Shown: positions 1-7,603 of the stretch, in pieces
How positions within the stretch are numbered: the first letter of the stretch is position 1
Layout of the letters: each line of letters opens with the position of its first letter
From: Deltaproteobacteria bacterium
Lineage (GTDB): Bacteria; Desulfobacterota; DSM-4660; Desulfatiglandales; Desulfatiglandaceae
Length of the DNA: 18,639 nucleotides
Assembly: GCA_013349725.1 (NCBI GenBank)
Contig: DUZB01000023.1
Location: 1 to 18,639 of the forward strand
Reading direction: 5' to 3'
The notes under the pieces: model-generated
The model's database searches: none
Seen by the model: the letters and a program-made list of their open reading frames with translations, nothing else
What the model was told of the DNA's origin: nothing
Position numbers and translations under genes: made by a program

Positions 1-519
1 GGGTTGCGAATTGGCATTTCATTAGCGAAGGGCCTTTGTCACGCCCTTCAAATTCCTATTGCAGGCGTATCCAGTCTTGAAGCACTGGCCTCGCAGATCC
101 CCTTTGCCATGTCTCCAGTTATTCCTCTTCTCCGTTCCAGAAAAGGGGAAGTGTTTACGGCAAGATTTATCCTGACAAATGATCAACAGCTAAGAAGGCA
201 ACAAGAGGATATCTCTATCAAACTGACTGAATTAATCTCAACAATTAGGGAACCGGCTTTTATCATAGGGGACAATTTTGAAGAACAGGCATCTGTATTC
301 CAAAGCGAAACGGGCGCCCCGGCCATTTTGGCGCCGCCCCATTGCTGGAGTCTGAAAGCATCTTCAGTGGGTGCTCTGGGTCTCATGAAATTCATCCGGA
401 ATGACTTGGATGATCCTTACGGAATCAAACCCGTTTACCTCAGGCCACCTGACATCAGGTCAAATGCCTTTGCAACGCCATTGACAATGCAGAGCAATTC
501 AGATAGGATTCGGCCGTAA
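1..519 (+). CDS. tsaB: TsaB, tRNA threonylcarbamoyladenosine biosynthesis protein, 3' part
   Basis: The reading frame is open from base 1, so the gene begins outside the window and about 172 C-terminal codons are present. The first residues GLRIGISLAKGL match the conserved block after the GPGSFTG motif of TsaB, and GVSSLEALA follows it. Near the end, PVYLRPPDIR matches the usual TsaB tail (P-x-YLR). TsaB is an inactive ASKHA-fold partner of TsaD; with TsaE they attach the threonylcarbamoyl group to A37 of ANN-decoding tRNAs in the cytoplasm. The TTG at base 4 is an internal codon, not a start. The next gene, psd, lies 212 bp downstream beyond a repeat, so the two need not be co-transcribed. 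I see no clear terminator after the stop. Confidence 0.9.
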   Translation, partial: GLRIGISLAKGLCHALQIPIAGVSSLEALASQIPFAMSPVIPLLRSRKGEVFTARFILTNDQQLRRQQEDISIKLTELISTIREPAFIIGDNFEEQASVFQSETGAPAILAPPHCWSLKASSVGALGLMKFIRNDLDDPYGIKPVYLRPPDIRSNAFATPLTMQSNSDRIRP

Positions 520-562
520 TTTCAGTGTTCGTCAAATATAGCTTTTAAGATAATAGTTTTGG

Positions 563-640
563 GGACGCAGATTCCCGCGGATAGGCGCAGAGAATTAACA
601 AGGATAAGAAATCACGTATAATCTGCGTTTATCAGCGTCC
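563..640. repeat. Palindromic intergenic repeat (MITE/REP-like), about 78 bp
   Basis: The element starts with GGACGCAGAT and ends with ATCAGCGTCC, whose reverse complement is GGACGCTGAT, so the terminal inverted repeats match at 9 of 10 positions. Further in, GGCGCAG on the left and CTGCGTTT on the right continue a partial palindrome. The middle is AT-rich and has no ORF. The CGCAGAT / ATCTGCG words resemble short repeats I recall from intergenic regions of many deltaproteobacteria; that is memory, not a search. It sits between tsaB and psd. Confidence 0.5.
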
Positions 641-731
641 AAATTCTTTTTCTCGATCAGTATAGTTGTGGCGTTACATTGAACTGCGCACTTCTTCAGC
701 CTGTTTCATCGCATGTTCAGGAGAATTTTAA

Positions 732-1391
732 TTGGACAACTCCCGGATAAACAACCGACTTCCCATAGCGAAAGAGGGGTTTCCTTTTATTGGGATCAGT
801 TGCGGTTTGACGCTGATTTTTCTATTTCTGGGGCATTCTTTTTTTTTCGTTTTAGGGTTACTCATCACTTTTTTTATTGTCTACTTTTTCAGAGATCCGG
901 AGCGAGAACAACCAAACATCCCCAATGCCGTACTCACCCCTGCCGACGGTAGAATTCTGGAAGTAAAGCAAATCGATCACTCCAGCAACCCCCTGGGTGA
1001 GCCCGGTTTAAAAATCAGCATCTTCATGTCGGTATTCAATGTACATGTAAACCGAATTCCTGTTGGAGGCATGATTGAAAAAATTGATTACCACGCAGGA
1101 AAATTTTTTTCAGCGAATCTTGATAAGGCTTCCGAACAAAATGAAAATAACCGGGTAACATTGCGAACACCCGCTTCTCAAAAAATTGTCGTTATCCAGA
1201 TCGCGGGTCTCATTGCGAGACGGATTGTCTGTTGGGTTGCGGCGGGAGACCGCGTGGACAGAGGACAACGGTTTGGACTGATCCGGTTTGGTTCCAGACT
1301 TGAACTGTTTCTTCCAGAACACACAAAAATTACCGTAGAAAAAGGGCAGAAAGTGATAGCCGGAGAGACCATCATAGGATATCTTCAGTGA
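732..1391 (+). CDS. psd: Phosphatidylserine decarboxylase proenzyme (short form)
   Basis: A 219-residue protein of the short, membrane-associated phosphatidylserine decarboxylase family. It makes phosphatidylethanolamine at the inner membrane. The proenzyme cleaves itself at a Gly-Ser bond to form a pyruvoyl cofactor; here the site is IRFGSRLELF, Gly187-Ser188, giving a short alpha chain of 32 residues. Other family landmarks are TPADGRI near residue 70, FNVHVNR near residue 105 and YHAGKF near residue 125. Two hydrophobic segments cover roughly residues 18-52, ahead of the FRDPER motif. The start is TTG at 732, chosen because AGGAG lies 8 bases upstream (719-723) and no ATG suits the conserved N-terminus. 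pssA, a common neighbour of psd, is not beside it; rsmD follows after 16 bp. Confidence 0.93.
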   Translation: MDNSRINNRLPIAKEGFPFIGISCGLTLIFLFLGHSFFFVLGLLITFFIVYFFRDPEREQPNIPNAVLTPADGRILEVKQIDHSSNPLGEPGLKISIFMSVFNVHVNRIPVGGMIEKIDYHAGKFFSANLDKASEQNENNRVTLRTPASQKIVVIQIAGLIARRIVCWVAAGDRVDRGQRFGLIRFGSRLELFLPEHTKITVEKGQKVIAGETIIGYLQ

Positions 1392-1407
1392 GCAGCAAAC
1401 GCTGATT

Positions 1408-2004
1408 ATGAGAGTCACGGGAGGACAGGCAAGAGGCCGCCGCATAGAAACAGTAAAGGGTTTCAAAATCCGGCCAACCTCTGATCGTGTGAGAGAAGCT
1501 GTTTTCAATCTTCTGGGGCAGGATCTTTCCGGTCTGGGGGTCCTCGATCTTTTCAGCGGAACAGGAAGCCTGGCTATCGAGTCATTGAGCAGGGGGGCCT
1601 CCCATGCCGTTCTCGTTGATAAATCACAACAGTCCGTAGACCTGATACGAAAGAACCTTCGGCAATCCGGCTTTGAAGGTAAGGGGATTGTGCTGAAAAA
1701 AGACCTGACGTCGGGTCTACCCCAATCACCCAGCATTTCAGGAGGACAGTTCGGCATTGTATTTCTGGATCCACCGTACCGGGATAATCCGATTCCTGTG
1801 TTGCTGGAACAGATCACCGTGAAACGTTGCCTCATTCCCGGCGCCAGGGCTGTTGCAGAAACAACCAGGAATCGAGAACTGCCTCCTGCTGCCGGAGATT
1901 TCAGGATAATCAAGACAAAAATCTATGGGGACACCAGGATAAGTATTTACATTTACGAGGAGACCGATGATAAGAAGAACAGCTGTTTACCCAGGATTTT
2001 TTGA
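1408..2004 (+). CDS. rsmD: RsmD, 16S rRNA (guanine966-N2)-methyltransferase
   Basis: A 198-residue SAM-dependent methyltransferase that modifies G966 of 16S rRNA during 30S assembly. The N-terminus MRVTGGQARGR is typical of RsmD. The SAM-binding loop is DLFSGTGSLAIESLSRGA (about residues 47-64), and FLDPPY (about residues 119-124) is the catalytic D/N-PPY motif of N-methyltransferases. The last 12 codons overlap the start of coaD in another frame, so the C-terminal tail is shaped by that overlap; rsmD-coaD adjacency is common in bacteria. The gene starts 16 bp after psd with only a weak Shine-Dalgarno. Confidence 0.95.
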   Translation: MRVTGGQARGRRIETVKGFKIRPTSDRVREAVFNLLGQDLSGLGVLDLFSGTGSLAIESLSRGASHAVLVDKSQQSVDLIRKNLRQSGFEGKGIVLKKDLTSGLPQSPSISGGQFGIVFLDPPYRDNPIPVLLEQITVKRCLIPGARAVAETTRNRELPPAAGDFRIIKTKIYGDTRISIYIYEETDDKKNSCLPRIF

Positions 2005-2464
2005 TCCCATTACCAATGGACACCTGAGCATAGTAACCCGTGGTCTGGAAATATTCGATGATCTGATCATTGCTATTTTGAACAATCCAAAAAAAATTCC
2101 TCTTTTTACGTTGGAGGAAAGAATTCAGATGATTGAACAGGCTGTCTCCGATCAGTCTAATGTGAGAATTGAGACATTTGATGGTTTACTGGTGGATTAT
2201 GTGGTTGCGAAAGAGTCCAATGTCATTTTAAGGGGCCTTCGAGCTCTTTCTGATTTTGAATATGAATTTCAGATGGCCCTCATGAACAGAAAGCTGAATC
2301 GGGACGTACAGTCCCTCTTTTTGATGACTGACTATAAATGGTTTTATACGAGCTCCACCATTATTAAGGAAGCTGCAAGTTTTGGAGGAGATGTCAGCGG
2401 GCTTGTGCCCGATGTGGTGAACGAAGAGCTAAAAAGAAAGTTTAAAGAAATAAAAAATGCTTGA
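1967..2464 (+). CDS. coaD: Phosphopantetheine adenylyltransferase
   Basis: A 165-residue cytoplasmic enzyme transferring AMP from ATP to 4'-phosphopantetheine, giving dephospho-CoA, the penultimate step of CoA synthesis. The nucleotidyltransferase signature is at the N-terminus: YPGFFDPITNGHLSI, with the T-x-G-H motif as TNGH. RGLRALSDFEYEFQMALMNRKL in the middle and the SSTIIKE block near the end (ISSS[LI]VKE in most homologs) are typical CoaD motifs. Length is normal. The start ATG at 1967 has GAGGAG 5 bases upstream (1957-1962) and lies inside rsmD, with a 38-bp overlap, so translational coupling is likely. The stop codon overlaps the -35 hexamer of a candidate promoter for ihfA. Confidence 0.97.
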   Translation: MIRRTAVYPGFFDPITNGHLSIVTRGLEIFDDLIIAILNNPKKIPLFTLEERIQMIEQAVSDQSNVRIETFDGLLVDYVVAKESNVILRGLRALSDFEYEFQMALMNRKLNRDVQSLFLMTDYKWFYTSSTIIKEAASFGGDVSGLVPDVVNEELKRKFKEIKNA

Positions 2465-2489
2465 CACACCAATCGCCATAAGCGATATT
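2461..2489 (+). promoter_or_regulatory. Candidate sigma-70 promoter for ihfA
   Basis: TTGACA at 2461-2466 is a perfect -35 hexamer overlapping the coaD stop. A 17-base spacer leads to GATATT at 2484-2489, matching the -10 consensus at 4 of 6 positions. Transcription would start near 2496, giving a leader of about 130 bases before ihfA. At the start of that leader TCCAATA (2492-2498) and TATTGGA (2508-2514) form a perfect 7-bp stem with a 9-base loop. No other function is visible between coaD and ihfA. Confidence 0.45.
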
Positions 2490-2624
2490 TCTCCAATAAG
2501 CTGGATATATTGGACAAGATCCTGAAAATGGTGAACCGTTGCGGCATGCGGTTTTCGATTCTTTTGAAAAGCAGAGTTTAAAGACACATTATTCGAATAC
2601 ATTTAGCCATTAGGAGGATAGAAA

Positions 2625-2912
2625 TTGGCGCTCACGAAAGAAGCAATCATAGATACGGTATATCATCAGGTTGGCCTCAGCAAAAGCAGTTCTCGCATTG
2701 TTACGGAAGGATTGCTTGAAATCATCAAGAATACTCTTGCAAATGGGGAAGACCTGCTGATCAGCGGCTTTGGGAAATTTTTAGTGAAGGAAAAATCCGC
2801 AAGAAGGGGGAGGAATCCTCAGACAACGGAAGATCTTCAGCTCAGGGCAAGACGGGTTGTCGTTTTTAAAACATCGGGAGTTTTCAGAGATAAAATCAAT
2901 AAGGCCAATTAG
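2625..2912 (+). CDS. ihfA: Integration host factor alpha subunit (HU/IHF family)
   Basis: A 95-residue DNA-bending nucleoid protein. ISGFGKFLVKEKSARRGRNPQTTE carries the HU/IHF signature and the beta-arm with the intercalating Pro of the R-x-x-R-N-P motif; LTKEAIIDTVYHQVGLSKSSS is closer to IhfA than to HU or IhfB. IHF acts as a heterodimer, so a beta subunit should be elsewhere. The start is TTG at 2625 with a perfect AGGAGG 7 bases upstream (2612-2617). In many proteobacteria ihfA directly follows pheT on the same strand. Here it is on the opposite strand, and its stop is 6 bp from the merR stop, leaving no room for a terminator between the convergent genes. IhfA versus a generic HU-like protein rests on similarity only. 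Confidence 0.88.
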   Translation: MALTKEAIIDTVYHQVGLSKSSSRIVTEGLLEIIKNTLANGEDLLISGFGKFLVKEKSARRGRNPQTTEDLQLRARRVVVFKTSGVFRDKINKAN

Positions 2913-2918
2913 TGCCTG

Positions 2919-3248
2919 TTAGTTCAACAGCTCCAATATTTCATAAAGGGCCTCCTTTATCTCACCTGAATTGAAGCTGCCATGCTCAGAAATACCTGCT
3001 GATGCCTGTCGTTGGAGGCACTGCCTGGCGCCTTCAATGGTCATCTTTTCGTCATAAAGGAGCTTCTTAATGGAGAGGAGGGCCTCCAGATCTTTTTTCT
3101 GATAGGTCCTCTGGTTGGAATCAGCCCTGCAAGGCTTGAGCTGTTGAAATTCGCTTTCCCAATATCGAAGGACGTAAGGCTCAACGCCCACAATCCGGCT
3201 CGCCTCTCCGATACGAAAATATCGTTTGCCATCGGGAATCAGGCCCAT
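2919..3248 (-). CDS. MerR-family transcriptional regulator (short, downstream of pheT)
   Basis: A 109-residue protein with an N-terminal winged helix-turn-helix of the MerR type: FRIGEASRIVGVEPYVLRYWESEF (about residues 11-34), followed by QRTYQKKDLEALLSIKKLLYDEKMTIEGARQCL (about residues 46-78). The C-terminal 30 residues are a short acidic helix, too small for a classical effector domain and without the metal-binding cysteines of MerR or CueR. It starts 4 bp after pheT, so it is surely the last gene of the thrS-pheT operon. I recall MerR-like genes after pheST/ihfA in other deltaproteobacteria; their target is not known to me. The ATG at 3248 is supported by the tight coupling. Confidence 0.88.
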   Translation of the reverse strand: MGLIPDGKRYFRIGEASRIVGVEPYVLRYWESEFQQLKPCRADSNQRTYQKKDLEALLSIKKLLYDEKMTIEGARQCLQRQASAGISEHGSFNSGEIKEALYEILELLN

Positions 3249-3252
3249 AAAA

Positions 3253-5667
3253 TCACCCCTCCCTCAACCTGCCTCCTGTCTCCAATCTTACCGCTTCAAT
3301 AACAGAGTCATGCAGGCGATTAATCTCATCTCCGTCAAGGGTTCGGGTTTCCGATCGGTAGCAGATCCTTAACGCTACCGCCTTTTCCGAAGCGGCTATT
3401 TTATTTCCCTCATAGAGATCAAAAATGTCCACAGATTCCGTCAAAGCCCCACCCTGTCGCAGTATGGTATCTACAATTCGGGAGCTTTCGATGCGGCGAT
3501 CCAGAAGAATGGAAATATCCCTGAATACAGCGGGATATTTAGCAAAAGGCCGGAATTTTCTTTCTACAGGTTGAACAGATAAAAGCGTTTCAATATCTAA
3601 CTCAAAAATAAAAATGTTTTCTTCCCTCAAATCATAGGCATCAATCACCCGTGAAGATACCTTGCCCAACCGGCCGACCATTTTGTCGGCAAAGATAATT
3701 TCACAGGAATATTCCGGATCAAACGCACAGAGCGTTTCATCACCCCCAAAACGCAGGTTTGAAAGCCCGATTTCCTTCAAAAGAACTTCTGCAGCCCCCT
3801 TGATATCGTAAAAATCCACCTGCCTTTCCTGACCATTCCATTTTTTTCCACCATAAGAACCTGTCATGGCTGCGGTGAGACAAAGCTTTTCGATCGGTTG
3901 TTTGTCTTTTTCTTTCTGAAAAAACAGTTTCCCCCACTCGAAAAGCTTCAAGTTGCGTTCACCATGATTGAAATTGGTTCTGATGGCGCCAAGAAGACCA
4001 GGAATAAGCGATGTCCTGAGGACCGACTGATCCACGGTCAGCGGATTCATGATCACCGTAAAGGCCCTCAAATCGCTGCTCTTGTCCGCACCAATACGAT
4101 CTATGGAATCCGGGGAAATAAAACTGTAGGTAATGATTTCAGAAAACCCAAGGCCCGTCATGATCGGCCTGATGGTGTCCCTGAGTTGAAGTTCAGGCGC
4201 GTCAATTTCATCAGATGGCCGGATGCGGGGATACGTTACTGGAATATTATCAAATCCGTAGAGCCTCGCTACTTCCTCTATGAGGTCCACTTCTCTCTGG
4301 ATATCCACTCTGAATGACGGGGGCTTGACCGTCAGGTCATTTTCACCGAAATCCTCCACTTCCATCTCAAGAGACTTCAGGAGGCCCTTCATTTTTTCTC
4401 CGGTCAAGGAAATTCCCAGGGCAGAGTTCGCTTTTTCCGTGCGGAATGGAATGGTCGGCGGCGGTTTTTCCCCGGGAAAATTATCAATAATCCGGCTGGA
4501 AATCCTTCCCCCCGCCAGATCCAAAATCAGCGACATGGCCCTCTTCAGGGCCCGCTTTGTTCCACCGATATCCGCGCCCCTTTCAAATCGATAAGAGGCC
4601 TCTGTCGACAATCCCAGAAATTTGGAACCTCTTCTGATGGTAACCGGATCAAAAAAGGCGCTTTCTATGAGGAGATCCCGTGTTTTCTCAGCCACCTCCG
4701 AGTTCAGCCCCCCCATGATTCCGGCAAGGGCAACCGGCCTTTCTCCGTCACAGATCATCAGGATTTCTCGGCTCAATTTCCGATTCTGGCCATCCAGGGT
4801 ACTGAATTCTTCGCCTGCTTCCGCCCTCCTCACAACAATTCTGTTCTCCCGAAGCCTGTTATAATCAAAGGCATGGAGGGGTTGGCCCATCTCAAGCATC
4901 ACATAATTGGTTACGTCTACCAGGTTGTTGATGCTCCTGACCCCCGACTGATGAAGTCTATATCGTATCCAGAAGGGGGAGATCCCCTGCTTCACACCCT
5001 GAATCACACCGGCAGCATATCGTGGGCAGCCTTGAGGGTCCAGAATGGTTACGTTTGTCAGGTCGCCGATGGGGGGGGCATCTTCTTTGAAAGTAATTTC
5101 GGGCAGCCTTAACGTCTGCCCCGTTACCGCGGCAATCTCCCGCGCGATTCCGATGATGCAGGTGCAATCCGGTCGGTTCGGTGTGATACTCACGTCAAAA
5201 ATCGTGTCCGGAATGGGAAGGACACGAAACAAAGAAGTTCCTGACGACAGGGCGCCGGAAAGGATCATGATTCCGCTGTGATCATCAGTCAGACCCAATT
5301 CATCTTCTGCAAGAAGCATCCCTTCAGACAACTCTCCACGAATACGGCCCTTCTTAAGAACTCCTCCACCGGGAAGCGTTACCCCCGGAAGCGCCAGAGG
5401 TGAAAACGCACCGACTTCCACATTGGGAGCGCCGCAAACCACCTGTATGGTTTCCTTTCCTGTCTCCACCATGCATAGAGAAAGCCGGTCTGCATTGGGG
5501 TGGGGTCGCACCTCCAGAATCCTTGAAACAATAACCTGCTCAAATCCCTCGCCAATGGTCTCCATCCCTTCAACTTCCAGGCCTGCCATGGTAAGAATAT
5601 GACCAAGTTCTTCCGGTTTCGCGTCAATCGTTACATATTCTTTCAGCCACTGTAAACTTGCTTTCAT
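3253..5667 (-). CDS. pheT: Phenylalanyl-tRNA synthetase beta subunit
   Basis: An 804-residue subunit, normal length for the long bacterial PheT. Domains in order: N-terminal MKASLQWLKEYV; an EMAP-II-like tRNA-binding domain at about residues 40-150 (VRPHPNADRLSLC, VVCGAPNV); the B3/B4 editing region with the block RSINNLVDVTNYVMLEMGQPLHAFD at about residues 240-265; the B5 domain and catalytic-like core (DLIEEVARLYGFDNIP); and a C-terminal ferredoxin-fold anticodon-binding domain (FRPFAKYPAVFRDISILL). It pairs with PheS as an alpha2-beta2 enzyme charging tRNA-Phe and removing mischarged Tyr. It starts 41 bp after pheS and is followed by merR after 4 bp. No truncation or frameshift is seen. 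Confidence 0.98.
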   Translation of the reverse strand: MKASLQWLKEYVTIDAKPEELGHILTMAGLEVEGMETIGEGFEQVIVSRILEVRPHPNADRLSLCMVETGKETIQVVCGAPNVEVGAFSPLALPGVTLPGGGVLKKGRIRGELSEGMLLAEDELGLTDDHSGIMILSGALSSGTSLFRVLPIPDTIFDVSITPNRPDCTCIIGIAREIAAVTGQTLRLPEITFKEDAPPIGDLTNVTILDPQGCPRYAAGVIQGVKQGISPFWIRYRLHQSGVRSINNLVDVTNYVMLEMGQPLHAFDYNRLRENRIVVRRAEAGEEFSTLDGQNRKLSREILMICDGERPVALAGIMGGLNSEVAEKTRDLLIESAFFDPVTIRRGSKFLGLSTEASYRFERGADIGGTKRALKRAMSLILDLAGGRISSRIIDNFPGEKPPPTIPFRTEKANSALGISLTGEKMKGLLKSLEMEVEDFGENDLTVKPPSFRVDIQREVDLIEEVARLYGFDNIPVTYPRIRPSDEIDAPELQLRDTIRPIMTGLGFSEIITYSFISPDSIDRIGADKSSDLRAFTVIMNPLTVDQSVLRTSLIPGLLGAIRTNFNHGERNLKLFEWGKLFFQKEKDKQPIEKLCLTAAMTGSYGGKKWNGQERQVDFYDIKGAAEVLLKEIGLSNLRFGGDETLCAFDPEYSCEIIFADKMVGRLGKVSSRVIDAYDLREENIFIFELDIETLLSVQPVERKFRPFAKYPAVFRDISILLDRRIESSRIVDTILRQGGALTESVDIFDLYEGNKIAASEKAVALRICYRSETRTLDGDEINRLHDSVIEAVRLETGGRLREG

Positions 5668-5708
5668 GATCTGTTGTCGAACCCATTTTGATGTACAGAC
5701 ATGGTTAA

Positions 5709-6716
5709 TCAGAACTGCTCCAGAAACCTCGTTTCGTTTTTGAAAAAGAGCTGGATATCGTCTATCCCGTATCTGAGCATGGCAATCCTTTCTATGCCCA
5801 TACCAAAGGCAAAACCCGAGTAGACTTCAGGATCATAATCCACAAAACGATAGACCGCAGGATCGACCATTCCTGACCCCAGGATCTCCAGCCATCCCGT
5901 ATTTGAACAGGTTCTGCAGCCTTTGCCTCCGCACATCACGCAACGGATATCCACTTCCGCACTGGGTTCGGTAAAAGGAAAAAAACTCGGTCTGAATCTG
6001 AGACTTGTTTCACTGCCGAACATCTGGTGAATAAATCCGGTCAAAGTCCCTTTCAAATCGCCAAAACTGACATTCTTATCCACAAGAAGACCTTCAACCT
6101 GATGAAACATGGGGGTATGAGAAACATCTGAATCCCGCCGGTACACTTTCCCTGGGGCAATGATACTCACAGGGGGCTTTCGCGTCTCCATGGTCCTGAT
6201 CTGAATAGGAGAAGTATGTGTCCTGAGAACAATATTGTCGGATATGTAGAAAGTATCCTGCATATCTCTCGCGGGGTGATCTTTCGGAAGGTTGAGCGCC
6301 TCAAAATTGTAATAATCCAGTTCCACGTTGGGGCCTTTTACAATCCTGAATCCCATCGTGGAAAAAATCCTGCACACCTCTTTGATAACAAGGGTAATAG
6401 GGTGTAGATGCCCCCTTGCAGGCTTTCTCCCGGGCAACGTCACATCCAAAACGCGCTCTCCGGTCATCTTACCGCTCTGAAGGGCTTTTTCAGCAGCCTC
6501 ATACCGTTCCGTCAGATTGTTCTTTATCAGGTTTGCAAGTTTTCCTGCTTCGGGGCGTTCCTCCGCTGTTAAACGGCCCAACTGTTTCATCAAAGAGGTT
6601 AACTGACCTTTCTTACCTAAATATTCCACCCTGAATTCCTCAAGTTTTTGAGGATTCTTAATGGAATCTATCTCACTTATGGCAAGTTTCTCTAATTCCA
6701 GGAGTTTGTCTTTCAT
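5709..6716 (-). CDS. pheS: Phenylalanyl-tRNA synthetase alpha subunit
   Basis: A 335-residue catalytic subunit. An N-terminal coiled-coil arm (about residues 1-95) is followed by the class II core. Motif 2 reads [21 protein letters not shown], and motif 3 is [20 protein letters not shown] near the C-terminus. [20 protein letters not shown] carries the paired cysteines seen in many bacterial PheS proteins. The ATG at 6716 has a moderate AAAGAGA upstream. The gene follows rplT by 78 bp; I see no Phe-rich leader peptide or convincing attenuator in that gap, so expression is probably read-through from upstream. Confidence 0.98.
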   Translation of the reverse strand: MKDKLLELEKLAISEIDSIKNPQKLEEFRVEYLGKKGQLTSLMKQLGRLTAEERPEAGKLANLIKNNLTERYEAAEKALQSGKMTGERVLDVTLPGRKPARGHLHPITLVIKEVCRIFSTMGFRIVKGPNVELDYYNFEALNLPKDHPARDMQDTFYISDNIVLRTHTSPIQIRTMETRKPPVSIIAPGKVYRRDSDVSHTPMFHQVEGLLVDKNVSFGDLKGTLTGFIHQMFGSETSLRFRPSFFPFTEPSAEVDIRCVMCGGKGCRTCSNTGWLEILGSGMVDPAVYRFVDYDPEVYSGFAFGMGIERIAMLRYGIDDIQLFFKNETRFLEQF

Positions 6717-6794
6717 CAGATTCTCTTTTCTGGAAAGTACAGATTGCCTGACTCTCTTGACAGATCTGAATGACCGGCTCTCTGTTCAGGATTT

Positions 6795-7139
6795 TCACGC
6801 CACCATCCCCGCCAGGCGTGTAAATCCGGCAGGATCGTGGATCGCCATGTCGGCAAGGACCTTACGATCCAATTCAATACCGGCTTTCTGGAGTCCTCCG
6901 ATCAGCCGACTGTAAGACAACCCGTTCTCCCTTGCCGCGGCATTGATCCTGACAATCCACAGAGACCTGAATTCCCTCTTGCGAACTTTTCTGTCTCGAT
7001 AGGCATATACGCCGGCCCTTGTCACAGCAGTTTGGGCGGCCGTAAACTGTGTACTCAGCGATCCACGGTATCCTTTTGCCGCCTTTAACACCTTATTCCT
7101 TCTTCTTCTGGCCTTAAAGCCTCTTTTTACCCTTGGCAT
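6795..7139 (-). CDS. rplT: 50S ribosomal protein L20
   Basis: A 114-residue early-assembly protein of the large subunit. The basic N-terminal tail [26 protein letters not shown] and the globular part with [23 protein letters not shown] are highly typical. L20 is the known autoregulator of the infC-rpmI-rplT operon in Escherichia coli (translational) and Bacillus subtilis (transcriptional), by binding mRNA that resembles its 23S site. The 134-bp gap to rpmI is unusually long and structured. The ATG at 7139 is preceded by GAGGGA. Confidence 0.98.
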   Translation of the reverse strand: MPRVKRGFKARRRRNKVLKAAKGYRGSLSTQFTAAQTAVTRAGVYAYRDRKVRKREFRSLWIVRINAAARENGLSYSRLIGGLQKAGIELDRKVLADMAIHDPAGFTRLAGMVA

Positions 7140-7169
7140 TTTTGTCCCTCGTAATTCATATAATAGCCT

Positions 7170-7237
7170 GGGTCACGCGAAAAAAACCCCGTTCTTCGCA
7201 GATGACCCGAAAACTTTTCCGGGGCAGCAACTGCCCC
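7170..7237 (-). promoter_or_regulatory. Structured rpmI-rplT intercistronic RNA
   Basis: Read on the minus strand, GGGGCAG-TTG-CTGCCCC (7237-7221) is a perfect 7-bp stem with a 3-base loop. It is followed by a second, two-tier hairpin: GGGTCA (7208-7203) pairs with TGACCC (7175-7170), enclosing GCGAAGAA paired with TTTTTCGC (one G-U pair). No T-run follows either stem, so these are not intrinsic terminators. The position just upstream of rplT suggests control or processing of the rplT message, or an L20 contact; that role is inference. Confidence 0.45.
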
Positions 7238-7273
7238 ACCTGTTTACCTCCCGGTCCGCGCCCCGACGGCGCA

Positions 7274-7471
7274 TCAGGCGTATGGGATCAGCCTCTTCAC
7301 CTGCCGGAAATTTGCGGAATCGACAAGGCTCGACTTTCTGAGATTTCGCTTTCGCTTCGTGCTCTTCTTGGTCAGAATATGGCTCGAATAGGCCTTGTTT
7401 CTGGCAATTTTTCCTGACCCCGTGATTTTGAATCGTTTTGCCGCAGCCCGATTCGTTTTTATTTTCGGCAT
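7274..7471 (-). CDS. rpmI: 50S ribosomal protein L35
   Basis: A 65-residue, very basic protein of normal length. [22 protein letters not shown] is the L35 signature and the rest ([22 protein letters not shown]) matches too. L35 is a component of the 50S subunit made together with L20. The ATG at 7471 is preceded at 4 bases by GGAGGGG (7482-7476). The gene lies between infC and rplT in the classical order, downstream of a candidate transcription attenuator. Confidence 0.97.
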   Translation of the reverse strand: MPKIKTNRAAAKRFKITGSGKIARNKAYSSHILTKKSTKRKRNLRKSSLVDSANFRQVKRLIPYA

Positions 7472-7504
7472 AACACCCCTCCATGCACATCAATGGTAAT
7501 CAAT

Positions 7505-7563
7505 AAAAATCAAAAAAAGGTCCACTTCCGTGGATCCGTTTCAAGAAACACAGTTTAGATCCC
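7505..7563 (-). promoter_or_regulatory. Candidate transcription attenuator between infC and rpmI
   Basis: On the minus strand a terminator-like hairpin is formed by GGATCCAC (7537-7530), loop GGAA, and GTGGACC (7525-7519): 7 bp with one bulged A. It is followed by seven Ts (7518-7512) and a further T-rich stretch. The 5' arm can instead pair upstream: GGATC (7562-7558) with GATCC (7536-7532), enclosing GTTTC-TT-GAAAC (7549-7538). The two folds share bases 7532-7536 and exclude each other, as in a terminator/antiterminator switch. The natural ligand would be L20, encoded downstream; this is inference. Confidence 0.55.
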
Positions 7564-7603
7564 GAAAAATCCTAACAACAATGAAACGATGGACCGTTAC
7601 GGT

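Noticed and set aside
713..952. 79-codon plus-strand ORF overlapping psd
   Set aside because: Out of frame with psd, composition unlike a protein, and psd has the better Shine-Dalgarno and full motifs.
1110..1913. 267-codon minus-strand ORF
   Set aside because: Antisense to psd and rsmD, whose motifs are intact; it is rich in Arg, Pro and Ser, as expected of a shadow frame.
6717..6794. Phe attenuator or leader peptide before pheS
   Set aside because: No Phe-rich short ORF and no hairpin with T-run in the 78-bp gap.
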